DNA of 64,000 nucleotides from an uncultured Eubacteriales bacterium (lineage in GTDB: Bacteria > Bacillota > Clostridia > Lachnospirales > Lachnospiraceae). How positions within the stretch are numbered: the stretch's first letter is position 1; each line of letters starts with the position of its first letter. The stretch spans positions 62,001-126,000 of the forward strand of contig UQNS01000002.1 in assembly GCA_900542465.1 (NCBI GenBank), given 5' to 3'. The notes below the pieces were generated by a model, which ran no database searches, was not told the DNA's origin, and saw only the letters and a list, made by a program, of their open reading frames with translations. This document shows, piece by piece, positions 52,121 through 60,910 of the stretch. Position numbers and translations under genes: made by a program.

Positions 52121-53479
52121 ATGGCATTTGACAGTCTTTCAGAAAAGCTGCAGAACGCTTTTAGAAAACTTCGAGGAAAAGGACGTTTAACTGAATCTGA
52201 TGTGAAAGAGGCGGTCAAGGAAGTTAAGATAGCTCTCCTTGAGGCTGACGTTAATTTTAAAGTAGTCAAAAACTTTGTTAATACGGTCCAGGAAAAGGCT
52301 GTAGGCGAAGATGTTATGAAAAGTCTCACGCCGGGGCAGATGGTAATAAAGATCGTTAATGAAGAACTGACGGCGCTCATGGGATCTGAAAAAGCTGAGA
52401 TCAGCTTCAGAACAGATGGCAGACCGACCAAGATAATGATGGTCGGACTGCAGGGAGCCGGTAAGACCACCACAGCTGCCAAGCTTGCAGGTAAATTTAA
52501 GGAACAGGGGAAAAGACCGTTGCTGGTTGCTTGTGATATATACAGGCCTGCGGCTATAGATCAGTTAAAGGTGAACGGAGAGAAACTTGGTATAGAAGTT
52601 TTTTCAATGGGAACGGGCGTTGATCCGGTAGAAATTGCTAAATCAGCATTGGAACATGCCAAAGCAAAGAATCTTAATGTCATCATATTTGATACAGCAG
52701 GTCGTCTTCACATTGATGAAGAGATGATGGATGAGATCGCACAGATCAAAGAAGAAGTTGAGGTCGATGATACTATCCTAGTCGTAGATTCAATGACAGG
52801 TCAGGACGCTGTCAACGTGGCTCAGACATTTGATAATAAGGTCAGCATATCAGGTGTTATCCTTACCAAGCTGGATGGTGATACAAGAGGTGGTGCTGCT
52901 CTTTCAATAAAAGCAGTAACAGGAAAACCGATCCTGTACGCAGGTATGGGTGAGAAGCTGTCAGATCTGGAGCCATTCTATCCTGATCGAATGGCTTCAA
53001 GGATCCTTGGTATGGGTGATGTGCTATCTCTCATTGAGAAAGCGCAGGCAGAGATCGATGAAGAAGAAGCTCTTGCGATGCAGAGAAAGATCCAGAAACA
53101 GGGCTTTGATTTCAACGATTACTTAAGCTCTATGAAGCAGCTGAGAAAACTTGGCGGACTTAGCAAGTTCCTTGGAATGCTGCCGGGAGTGGGACTTGGC
53201 GGAAATTTGAAAAATATGGGACTCGGAGATGATACAGAGCTTGCTCTTAATCGTAACGAGGCGATAGTTTTATCAATGACGCCTAAAGAACGATCCAATC
53301 CGGATCTTCTCAACCCGTCCAGGAAAAAGAGAATTGCAGCAGGCGCCGGTGTTGATATCAGTGAGGTCAATAAGCTGGTCAAACAATTTGATCAGGCTAA
53401 GAAGACAATGAAACAGATGCCGGGATTATTTAAACATGGTGGTAAAAAGGGCGGTTTATTCGGTAAGCTTCCTTTTTAA
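52121..53479 (+). CDS. ffh: Signal recognition particle protein Ffh
   Basis: A 452-residue SRP54. N domain, then G domain with GLQGAGKTTTAAKLA, DTAGRLHIDEEMM and TKLDGDTRGGAAL, then a Met-rich M domain (MKQLRKLGGLSKFLGMLPG, MTPKERSNPDLLNPSRKKRIA) that binds 4.5S RNA and signal peptides. It delivers nascent membrane proteins to FtsY, which is encoded 3.4 kb upstream. Followed by rpsP. Confidence 0.97.
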   Translation: MAFDSLSEKLQNAFRKLRGKGRLTESDVKEAVKEVKIALLEADVNFKVVKNFVNTVQEKAVGEDVMKSLTPGQMVIKIVNEELTALMGSEKAEISFRTDGRPTKIMMVGLQGAGKTTTAAKLAGKFKEQGKRPLLVACDIYRPAAIDQLKVNGEKLGIEVFSMGTGVDPVEIAKSALEHAKAKNLNVIIFDTAGRLHIDEEMMDEIAQIKEEVEVDDTILVVDSMTGQDAVNVAQTFDNKVSISGVILTKLDGDTRGGAALSIKAVTGKPILYAGMGEKLSDLEPFYPDRMASRILGMGDVLSLIEKAQAEIDEEEALAMQRKIQKQGFDFNDYLSSMKQLRKLGGLSKFLGMLPGVGLGGNLKNMGLGDDTELALNRNEAIVLSMTPKERSNPDLLNPSRKKRIAAGAGVDISEVNKLVKQFDQAKKTMKQMPGLFKHGGKKGGLFGKLPF

Positions 53480-53513
53480 CATATATCTATTACTTACGGA
53501 GGTGAAAATAACA

Positions 53514-53756
53514 ATGGTTAAGATCAGATTAAAGAGATTAGGCGCTAAGAGAAAACCTTTCTATAGAGTTGTTGTTGCAGATTCAAGAACACCTAGAAAC
53601 GGAAGCTTCATCGAGGAGATCGGCGTTTACGATCCTAACGTAGAGCCAGCAAGATTCGAAGTTGATGGCGAAAAGGCTCAGAAATGGCTTGGAGTTGGTG
53701 CACAGCCTACAGAAACTGTTGCAAGACTTTTCAAAAAAGCTGGAATTGAAAAATAA
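53514..53756 (+). CDS. rpsP: 30S ribosomal protein S16
   Basis: An 80-residue S16: MVKIRLKRLGAKRKPFYRVV and SRTPRNGSFIEEIGVYDP. ACGGAGGTG precedes this ATG; 26 codons further upstream in frame read through the ffh end and are not protein. In most Firmicutes a KH-domain gene (khpA) follows; here the next gene is rimM. Confidence 0.97.
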   Translation: MVKIRLKRLGAKRKPFYRVVVADSRTPRNGSFIEEIGVYDPNVEPARFEVDGEKAQKWLGVGAQPTETVARLFKKAGIEK

Positions 53757-53845
53757 TTTTAGACGAGCGATCGTTTTAAAAAGAAATTACTGGTGAGATT
53801 ATAGCTGATCTGCCAGCCGATGTATTTTAGAAGGTAAATAAGATT

Positions 53846-54367
53846 ATGACTGATACTGATAAGCGTCTGAGAGTTGGAGCGATCGTTACGACTCACGGTC
53901 TTAGGGGAGAACTTAAGGTATATCCTACAACTGACGATCCGGACAGATTTCGTGATCTTAAGGAATGCATGGTTGAGACTAAAGAGGGAGTGCAGATCCT
54001 GCACCCTGAAAGAGTAAAGTTCTTTAAACAGTTTGTTATTATTAAATTTAAAGAGTATGACAATATCAATGACGTGTTGGGATTTGTTAAAAAAGATCTT
54101 CTTATAGACAGAGACCAGGCGGTCGATCTTGAACCGGGCGAGTATTTTATATGTGATCTGGTTGGGAATAAGGTATATACAGATACAGATGAGTATCTGG
54201 GGACCTTGAAAGATGTTATCACGACTGCGGCCAATAATGTTTATCTTGTTGAGACGGAGTCGGGTAAAGAGATCCTTATACCAGTCATTCCGGATTGCCG
54301 GATAGTTCATGATATTGAAAATAAAACAACTAGAGTACATTTGCTAAAAGGATTATTAGATTTATAA
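53846..54367 (+). CDS. rimM: Ribosome maturation factor RimM
   Basis: A 173-residue RimM: N-terminal domain RVGAIVTTHGLRGELKV and C-terminal PRC-barrel domain (DLVGNKVYTDTDEYLGTLKDV, ILIPVIPDCRIVHDI). It assists 30S head assembly with S19. trmD normally follows; here rplS comes next after 33 bases. Confidence 0.95.
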   Translation: MTDTDKRLRVGAIVTTHGLRGELKVYPTTDDPDRFRDLKECMVETKEGVQILHPERVKFFKQFVIIKFKEYDNINDVLGFVKKDLLIDRDQAVDLEPGEYFICDLVGNKVYTDTDEYLGTLKDVITTAANNVYLVETESGKEILIPVIPDCRIVHDIENKTTRVHLLKGLLDL

Positions 54368-54400
54368 ATCACTGAAAAATTATTTATTAGGAGGATTATC

Positions 54401-54748
54401 ATGAAGGATTTTATTTCCGAGATTGAAAGCGCTCAGAAAAAAGCTGAGGCTCCAAAGTTCAACGTTGGTGATACAGTTCGTGTTTCTAACAGGATTAAAG
54501 AAGGTAACCGCGAAAGAACTCAGGTATTTGAAGGAATCGTGATCAAGATTCAGGGTACAGGCGTACGCGAAACATTTACAGTTAGAAAGATCTCTAACGG
54601 TATCGGTGTTGAAAAGACATGGCCTATACACTCCCCAAATGTTGAGGGCGTTCAGGTCATCAGACAGGGTAAAACAAGAAGAGCTAAGCTTTATTATCTT
54701 CGTGAAAGAACAGGTAAGGCTGCAAGAGTTAAAGAGCTTGTTAAATAA
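54401..54748 (+). CDS. rplS: 50S ribosomal protein L19
   Basis: A 115-residue L19: FNVGDTVRVSNRIKEGNRERTQ, FEGIVI, GIGVEKTWPIHSP and RRAKLYYLRERTGKAARVKE. AGGAGG precedes the ATG. It ends this translation block with a terminator. Confidence 0.97.
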   Translation: MKDFISEIESAQKKAEAPKFNVGDTVRVSNRIKEGNRERTQVFEGIVIKIQGTGVRETFTVRKISNGIGVEKTWPIHSPNVEGVQVIRQGKTRRAKLYYLRERTGKAARVKELVK

Positions 54749-54761
54749 TTTAGCTTTGTGT

Positions 54762-54803
54762 AAAAGACAATTGCCTGTATATCTACAGGTGATTGTCTTT
54801 TTT
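54762..54803 (+). terminator. Terminator of the ylxM-rplS operon
   Basis: AAAAGACAAT pairs with ATTGTCTTTT, with inner CCTGTA/TACAGG, followed by TTTT. The next gene starts 17 bases later. Confidence 0.88.
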
Positions 54804-54819
54804 ATAAGCGAGGTAAGGT

Positions 54820-55689
54820 ATGAATAATTATCAATGGTACCCGGGACATATGACAAAGGCTCTTCGTGCCATGCAAGAAGATATAAAACTCATTGATGTG
54901 GTTTTAGAGCTTACTGATGCAAGAGCCCCTGAAAGTACGAGAAATCCCAATATAGCAGATCTGGCAAAGGGGAAGATACATATTCTTCTTCTGAATAAAA
55001 AAGACATGGCGGATGAAAAGAAAGTAAATGCCTGGCTTGATTACTATAAGGCGATAGGGATACATGCACTTGCTATCGATGCAAAACAGAAATCGGATAT
55101 ACATAAGGTAAATGCGCTCATTGACAGACTGGTTGATGAAAAAGCAAGCAGAGCTACATCTGCAAGAGCGCAGTTTATTGCTCAGGCCCTGAAGAAAGCC
55201 GGGGCTCAGACCGAAAGGATAATGGTATCCGGAATACCAAATGTAGGTAAATCAACATTTATCAATTCTTTTTCAGGAAGAGCAAGTACCAAGACAGGAA
55301 ACAAACCTGGAGTTACGAGAGGAAAGCAGTGGATAAGGATCAGGGCAGGCAGAGATCTTCTGGACACACCTGGTGTTCTTTATGTGAGACCAACAAGTGA
55401 AGAATCAGGTATGAGGCTGGCTTTTATAGGGTCATTAAATGACAAAAACCTGAATCTGGAAGAACTTGCACTGGATCTTCTGAAGTGGACACTTACAAAT
55501 TATCCGGGAATGATCGCGGATAACTATGGTATTGAAGAGAGCGAGCCTCTCGTCACGATGGAGGCTATAGGAATCAAAAGAGGCGCGATCAAAAAAGGCG
55601 GGGTCATAGATTATGAGAGAACAGCCAAGATAATACTTGATGATTTTAGATCTTCAGCATGGGGAAGGATAACATTAGAAGAACCATAA
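54820..55689 (+). CDS. rbgA: Ribosome biogenesis GTPase RbgA (YlqF)
   Basis: A 289-residue circularly permuted GTPase: G4 LLNKKDMAD comes before G1 GIPNVGKSTFINSF and G3 DTPGVLY. The WYPGHMTKALR N-terminus is typical. It is needed for late 50S assembly. It leads the next gene run with rnhB and yraN. Confidence 0.95.
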   Translation: MNNYQWYPGHMTKALRAMQEDIKLIDVVLELTDARAPESTRNPNIADLAKGKIHILLLNKKDMADEKKVNAWLDYYKAIGIHALAIDAKQKSDIHKVNALIDRLVDEKASRATSARAQFIAQALKKAGAQTERIMVSGIPNVGKSTFINSFSGRASTKTGNKPGVTRGKQWIRIRAGRDLLDTPGVLYVRPTSEESGMRLAFIGSLNDKNLNLEELALDLLKWTLTNYPGMIADNYGIEESEPLVTMEAIGIKRGAIKKGGVIDYERTAKIILDDFRSSAWGRITLEEP

Positions 55690-55704
55690 ATAAAAGGAGA
55701 AGCT

Positions 55705-56355
55705 ATGGTGTTGACAGACGAGAAGTTAGAGGCGGAGCTATCCAGACTTAAGGAGATGTCAGTTTATGAATTTCAATATTCTGCCAGAGGGTACGTATGC
55801 GGGATAGATGAGGCCGGAAGAGGTCCGCTTGCAGGTCCGGTAGTTGCCGCAGCTGTCATTTTACCGGCTGATGAGATCTTACTATATTTGAATGACTCGA
55901 AGAAACTATCGGAAAAAAAGAGAAACCTTCTTTTTGACCAGATAAAAGCTAAGGCTCTGGCTTATGGAATAGGCATTGTTGATCATAAGAGGATCGACGA
56001 GATAAATATCCTCCAGGCCACATATGAGGCTATGAGGATGGCAGTCAGTGAGCTGGATCTCAGACCGGATATTCTGTTAAATGATGCAGTTACCATACCA
56101 GGGGTGGATATTGAGCAGATACCGATCATAAAAGGAGATGCAAAAAGTATTTCTATTGCTGCAGCATCTGTACTTGCAAAGGTTACAAGAGATAGAATAA
56201 TGGAAAAACTTGCCCAAAAATATCCTGTATATGGGTTCGAAAAGCATAAGGGATATGGTACGAAAGCACATAGAGAGGCTATTATTGAGTACGGTCCATG
56301 TGAAGAACACAGGCGTACTTTCATTGGGAAAATATTGCAAAGTAAAAATTCATAA
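55705..56355 (+). CDS. rnhB: Ribonuclease HII
   Basis: A 216-residue RNase HII with the catalytic DEAGRGPLAGP motif, NDSKKLSEKKR and the late acidic site in LLNDAVTI. KGDAKSISIAAASVLAKVTRD is diagnostic. It removes ribonucleotides from DNA. AAGGAG precedes the ATG. Confidence 0.96.
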   Translation: MVLTDEKLEAELSRLKEMSVYEFQYSARGYVCGIDEAGRGPLAGPVVAAAVILPADEILLYLNDSKKLSEKKRNLLFDQIKAKALAYGIGIVDHKRIDEINILQATYEAMRMAVSELDLRPDILLNDAVTIPGVDIEQIPIIKGDAKSISIAAASVLAKVTRDRIMEKLAQKYPVYGFEKHKGYGTKAHREAIIEYGPCEEHRRTFIGKILQSKNS

Positions 56356-56405
56356 TATAAGATAGAAAAAGGGAATTTAAGCTTGTTGGCATCGTTGGAG
56401 GCCAC

Positions 56406-56795
56406 ATGACAGATAAGCTTAATAAGGATCACAAAAGTAAAAAACGAAACACCAGGGAGATCGGCAAAGAGTGGGAGCATACGGCAGGAAGCTTTTTGCA
56501 GGCAAGAGGGATCGAGATTCTGGAATATAACTTTAACTGCAGATCGGGGGAGATAGACATCATTGCAAGAGACGATGACTATCTGGTCTTTGTTGAAGTT
56601 AAATACAGAAGATCATACTCTTATGGAGATCCCAGTCAGGCAGTCAGCAGACACAAGCAGAAAAAACTGAAGCAGACTGCCGGTTTTTATATTCTTAAAA
56701 GAGGATTTGCAAAGTATCCTTTATGCCGATTCGATGTTATCGGCATTTGTACAGAAAACGGACTTGAGATCGAATGGATCAAAAACGCCTTTTAG
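56406..56795 (+). CDS. yraN: YraN family protein (UPF0102 endonuclease-like)
   Basis: A 129-residue PD-(D/E)xK fold protein: GKEWEHTAGSFLQARG, CRSGEIDIIARDDDYLVFVEVKYR (the E-I-D and E-V-K core), and QAVSRHKQKKL. Usually beside rnhB. TTGGAGG precedes the ATG. Its biological role is unsettled. Confidence 0.92.
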   Translation: MTDKLNKDHKSKKRNTREIGKEWEHTAGSFLQARGIEILEYNFNCRSGEIDIIARDDDYLVFVEVKYRRSYSYGDPSQAVSRHKQKKLKQTAGFYILKRGFAKYPLCRFDVIGICTENGLEIEWIKNAF

Positions 56796-56825
56796 GTGTT
56801 TCTAATTAAGAGAACGGAGATAAAA

Positions 56826-58154
56826 ATGAGTAAACCTATTGTGGCTTTCGTAGGAAGACCTAACGTGGGAAAGTCTACGCTTTTTAATGCTATCGCAGGC
56901 GAAAGGATCTCTATCGTTCAGGACACTCCTGGCGTAACACGAGACAGAATTTATGCGGATGTTGACTGGTGTGGAGTTAACTTCACAATGATCGATACCG
57001 GAGGTATCGAACCGGAAAGTAAAGATATTATTCTTTCTCAGATGAGAGAACAGGCGCAGATCGCTATTGAAACAGCGGATGTGATCGTATTCGTCACAGA
57101 TGTAAGACAGGGACTTACGGACGCTGACGATAAGGTTGCGACTATGCTGAGAAAATCGGGAAAACCGGTAATTCTTTGTGTCAATAAAGTTGATAACTTT
57201 CAAAAGATGCAGATGGATGTGTATGAATTCTATAACCTTGGTATCGGAGATCCGATACCTGTTTCAGCGGCATCAAGGCTTGGCCTTGGCGATATGCTCG
57301 ACATCGTGCTGGAGAAGTTCCCTAAAAACGATGCAGAGGAGGAAGCTGACGAAACGCCGAAGATCGCTATCGTGGGTAAACCAAATGCAGGAAAATCTTC
57401 ACTGATAAATAAACTTTTAGGAAAGAACAGACTTATTGTTTCAGATATTGCAGGAACTACAAGAGATGCTATCGATACTAAGGTAAAGTATAATGGTAAG
57501 GAGTATACGTTTATAGACACGGCGGGATTGAGGCGCAAGTCCAAGGTAAAGGAAGATATCGAAAGATACTCCGTAATACGTACAGTAGCAGCTGTTGACA
57601 GAGCTGATATAGTCGTGCTTATGATCGATGCAACCGAGGGAGTTACAGAGCAGGATGCCAAGATCGCGGGTCTGGCACATGAGGCCGGCAAGGGCATTAT
57701 AATTGCGGTCAACAAGTGGGATGCCGTAGAGGAAAAGACTGATAAGACTATGAATGAAATGTCTGAAAAGATCAGGAGCGTGCTTTCATTTATCCCTTAT
57801 GCCGAAATGATATACATATCAGCACTTACAGGTCAGAGAACGGATAAGCTTTTTAAGCTTATTGAGGTGGTTTCAGAGTCCAGAACGATAAGGATCCCAA
57901 CAGGTGTCCTTAATGAGATCCTGACCAAGGCCACAGCAATGCAGCAAACACCTCAGGACAAGGGCAGAAAACTCAGGATCTATTATATGACTCAGGCATC
58001 TGTGAAACCGCCGACTTTCGTGTTGTTTATCAATGATAAAGAACTTACCCATTTCTCGTACACCCGATTTCTTGAGAATCAGCTAAGAGAAATGTTCGGA
58101 TTCAGGGGAACTACGATCCGGATGATATATCGTGAAAGAGGAGATAAAGAGTAA
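56826..58154 (+). CDS. der: Ribosome biogenesis GTPase Der
   Basis: A 442-residue tandem GTPase (EngA) with two G domains, P-loops GRPNVGKSTLFN and GKPNAGKSSLIN, and a C-terminal KH-like domain (KPPTFVLFINDKELTHFSYTRFLEN). It is required for 50S assembly. The start at 56826 (MSKPIVAFVG) follows CGGAG by seven bases; ten in-frame codons before it are not supported. Its stop overlaps the plsY start by one base. Confidence 0.96.
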   Translation: MSKPIVAFVGRPNVGKSTLFNAIAGERISIVQDTPGVTRDRIYADVDWCGVNFTMIDTGGIEPESKDIILSQMREQAQIAIETADVIVFVTDVRQGLTDADDKVATMLRKSGKPVILCVNKVDNFQKMQMDVYEFYNLGIGDPIPVSAASRLGLGDMLDIVLEKFPKNDAEEEADETPKIAIVGKPNAGKSSLINKLLGKNRLIVSDIAGTTRDAIDTKVKYNGKEYTFIDTAGLRRKSKVKEDIERYSVIRTVAAVDRADIVVLMIDATEGVTEQDAKIAGLAHEAGKGIIIAVNKWDAVEEKTDKTMNEMSEKIRSVLSFIPYAEMIYISALTGQRTDKLFKLIEVVSESRTIRIPTGVLNEILTKATAMQQTPQDKGRKLRIYYMTQASVKPPTFVLFINDKELTHFSYTRFLENQLREMFGFRGTTIRMIYRERGDKE

Positions 58155-58807
58155 TGGCACAGTTTTTTAGTTTGTTGATAGGATATTTTATTGGAGCTAT
58201 GATCCAGACTTCTTATTGGTATGGCCGAATGAAGCATATTGATATAAGAGATCTTGGAAGCGGAAATGCGGGAACGACCAATGCAATGAGATCGCTTGGG
58301 AAAAAAGCCGGGTTGATAACGGGCATAGGTGATGTGACCAAGGTCTTTCTTGCAACATTTATCGCATGGATAATATTTAAGGGAACTGGTATGCCTGCAA
58401 TGCTTATTTTTATTTATGCAGGTCTTGGAACCCTCATAGGACATGATTTGCCGTTTTACATGGGATTTAAAGGAGGAAAAGGAGTAGCTACACTTTCGGG
58501 CATGATCCTTTCTCTCATGTTTTTACCGGTAAACTGCTGGATCATGTCAGCAGTATGTGCATCTATCTTCTTTATAGTTCTTTTTGCAACCAGGTATGCG
58601 TCACTTGCGTCACTCTGTCTTACATCAGCCTTCTTCATACAGTTTTGCATCTTTGCAGGGGCAGGAAAGCTGCCGCTGACAGGAGGGGAACTTGCTCAGG
58701 CCATAATTGTCACACTGATCGCGTGTGTTGTAACATTTATAAAACACAGAGGGAATATTGGACGTTTACTTACCGGTACGGAGAGAAGAATAGGATCTAA
58801 GAAATAA
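58154..58807 (+). CDS. plsY: Glycerol-3-phosphate acyltransferase PlsY
   Basis: A 217-residue membrane enzyme with about five to seven hydrophobic segments. Catalytic motifs GSGNAGTTNAMRSLG and GHDLPFYMGFKGGKGVAT are present. It acylates glycerol 3-phosphate using acyl-phosphate from PlsX. gpsA, supplying that substrate, follows 18 bases later. The C-terminal HRGNIGRLLTGTERRIG is typical. Confidence 0.95.
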   Translation: MAQFFSLLIGYFIGAMIQTSYWYGRMKHIDIRDLGSGNAGTTNAMRSLGKKAGLITGIGDVTKVFLATFIAWIIFKGTGMPAMLIFIYAGLGTLIGHDLPFYMGFKGGKGVATLSGMILSLMFLPVNCWIMSAVCASIFFIVLFATRYASLASLCLTSAFFIQFCIFAGAGKLPLTGGELAQAIIVTLIACVVTFIKHRGNIGRLLTGTERRIGSKK

Positions 58808-58825
58808 GTTTAAGGAGAAATTTCT

Positions 58826-59851
58826 ATGGCAAAGGTTAGTATTATAGGTGCAGGCAGCTGGGGAACAGCTATAGGCATCTTACTGGCAAATAAAGGCGAA
58901 GAAGTAGTTTTATGTGCCATGAGTGATAAGAAATATGACCAGCTCATGGAGAAGCATGAAAATGTAACAGCTCTTCCAGGCGTTCCGCTTCCGAAGTCTA
59001 TCCATATCTCCCAGGACATAGAAGAAAGTATCAGTGGGGCTGATGTGCTCGTTATGGCTGTGGCTTCTATATATACAAGAGAGATAGCCAGAAAGATATC
59101 TCCATTCGTCAGAGAAGATCAGATCATAGTCGTAGTAAGCAAAGGAATAGAGGAAGATACACTTCTTACACTTGAAGAAGTAGTGGAAGAGGAAGTGCCT
59201 CAGGCAAGGATAGCCATACTTTCCGGTCCAAGCCATGCTGAGGAGGTTGGAAGATCTATTCCAACTACATGTGTCATAGGAGCAAGAAAGAAAGAGACAG
59301 CAGTTTACCTGCAAAGTGTGTTTATGTCCGATTCTTTCAGGGTCTATATTAATCCTGATATGCTGGGCATAGCACTTGGAGGCGCGCTTAAAAATGTTAT
59401 CGCCCTGGCGGCCGGCATTGCGGACGGTCTTGGTTATGGTGACAATACCAAGGCAGCACTTATAACAAGAGGCATAGCAGAAATATCAAGGCTGGGAGAT
59501 AAAATGGGGGCAGTGATGGCGACATTTGCCGGACTGTCGGGAATAGGCGACCTGATAGTAACATGTGCCAGTCTTCATTCCAGGAACAGAAGGGCAGGAC
59601 TGCTTATTGGACAGGGAAGGACGCCTAAGGAAGCCATGGAAGAAGTACAGATGGTAGTCGAAGGTGTTTATGCTGCCAGATCGGCCCTTAAACTTGCTGA
59701 TAAATACGGAGTTGATATGCCGATAGTAAAGGAAGTCAACCAGGTGTTATTCGAGGGGAAGGATCCGGCACAGGCAGTAAGAGACCTTATGCTTAGGGAT
59801 AATATAGTGGAAGTTAAGAATATACCGTGGCCGGAGGATGAGGATAAATGA
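58826..59851 (+). CDS. gpsA: Glycerol-3-phosphate dehydrogenase [NAD(P)+]
   Basis: A 341-residue GpsA reducing dihydroxyacetone phosphate. It has the N-terminal Rossmann motif GAGSWGTAIGILLA, the catalytic region GGALKNVIALAAGIADGLGYGDNTKAALI and LSGPSHAEEV. Paired with plsY for phospholipid precursor supply. Its stop overlaps rsmD by four bases. Confidence 0.96.
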   Translation: MAKVSIIGAGSWGTAIGILLANKGEEVVLCAMSDKKYDQLMEKHENVTALPGVPLPKSIHISQDIEESISGADVLVMAVASIYTREIARKISPFVREDQIIVVVSKGIEEDTLLTLEEVVEEEVPQARIAILSGPSHAEEVGRSIPTTCVIGARKKETAVYLQSVFMSDSFRVYINPDMLGIALGGALKNVIALAAGIADGLGYGDNTKAALITRGIAEISRLGDKMGAVMATFAGLSGIGDLIVTCASLHSRNRRAGLLIGQGRTPKEAMEEVQMVVEGVYAARSALKLADKYGVDMPIVKEVNQVLFEGKDPAQAVRDLMLRDNIVEVKNIPWPEDEDK

Positions 59852-60408
59852 GAGTTATTGCAGGAACAGCAAGGAGCATGCCTCTGAAGACAATAAAGTC
59901 TATGGAGACAAGACCGACAACAGACAGGATCAAGGAAACTATTTTTAATATATTGATGCCTGACCTTCCTGGTGCAAGATTTCTGGATCTTTTTGCAGGT
60001 GCGGGATCTATTGGGATCGAGGCACTCAGCCGTGGAGCGAGCAAGGCGGTATTTGTTGAAAAATCAAAGGAAGCATGCGAGATCATAGACCATAACCTTA
60101 ATTTCACCAGACTTTCAGATAAGGGAGAGGTAAACAGAAGGGATGTATTTGATGCTCTTATGGAAATGAATGGATCCGGTGCATTTGATATAATTTTTAT
60201 AGATCCGCCTTATGGAAGAAGACTGGGATTCGATGTTCTGCAGGTCATAAAAAAGACGGACCTTGCTGATGAGGATACGCTTATAGTGCTTGAAGAAGAC
60301 TTAAGTGATGAGATCAGAGAAGGGGCTGTGATTTCTGGCTTTGAAGTTAAGAGGATCAAGCAGTACAGAGCAAATCGTCATATTTTCTTTAGGAAAGAGG
60401 TAAAATAA
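59848..60408 (+). CDS. rsmD: 16S rRNA (guanine966-N2)-methyltransferase RsmD
   Basis: A 186-residue methyltransferase: RPTTDRIKETIFNIL, SAM motif FLDLFAGAGSIGIEALSRGA and the catalytic DPPYGRR. The ATG overlaps the gpsA stop. It is followed one base later by coaD, a widespread pair. Confidence 0.95.
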   Translation: MRVIAGTARSMPLKTIKSMETRPTTDRIKETIFNILMPDLPGARFLDLFAGAGSIGIEALSRGASKAVFVEKSKEACEIIDHNLNFTRLSDKGEVNRRDVFDALMEMNGSGAFDIIFIDPPYGRRLGFDVLQVIKKTDLADEDTLIVLEEDLSDEIREGAVISGFEVKRIKQYRANRHIFFRKEVK

Positions 60409-60409
60409 T

Positions 60410-60889
60410 ATGAAGTCGGCAATTTATCCGGGAAGCTTTGATCCGGTCACTTACGGGCATGTGGATATCATTAAGAGAGCAGCGTCTATGATGGATCATC
60501 TGATCGTAGGTGTGCTTGACAACAACAGTAAAACTCCATTGTTTTCAGTAAGTGAACGTGCTAATATGTTAAAAGAAGTTACCAGGGATATGAAAAATGT
60601 CGAGATAATCAGTTTTTCGGGTCTTTTAGTAGACTTTGCCAGGGAACATGATGTCAGTATTATAGTAAGAGGCTTAAGGGCGGTCACTGATTTTGAGTAT
60701 GAACTGCTGATGTCTCAGACTAACAGAGTCATGGACTCTAGCATAGACACTATATTCCTGACAACGGACTTACAGTATGCCTACTTAAGCTCAAGTACGG
60801 TCAAGGAGATAGCTATGTATGGCGGGGATATATCAAAGTTCGTTCCTGAAATTATAGAGAAGAAGATCAAAGATAAATTTAGCAGATAA
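60410..60889 (+). CDS. coaD: Phosphopantetheine adenylyltransferase
   Basis: A 159-residue CoaD: YPGSFDPVTYGHVDIIKRA (nucleotide-binding TxGH-type motif), VRGLRAVTDFEYELLM and YLSSSTVKEIA. It carries out the penultimate step in CoA synthesis; CoaE, the last, is encoded at 32.9 kb. Confidence 0.96.
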   Translation: MKSAIYPGSFDPVTYGHVDIIKRAASMMDHLIVGVLDNNSKTPLFSVSERANMLKEVTRDMKNVEIISFSGLLVDFAREHDVSIIVRGLRAVTDFEYELLMSQTNRVMDSSIDTIFLTTDLQYAYLSSSTVKEIAMYGGDISKFVPEIIEKKIKDKFSR

Positions 60890-60910
60890 GATTGTTAGTG
60901 GAGGATTTAG

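Noticed and set aside
53759..54340. A 193-codon minus-strand frame opposite rimM.
   Set aside because: Antisense to a clear RimM; composition and lack of motifs mark it as a shadow.
47409..58154. GTPases FtsY, Ffh, RbgA and Der as possible substitutes for UreG.
   Set aside because: Each shows full motifs of its own family and none has UreG-type nickel-binding features.
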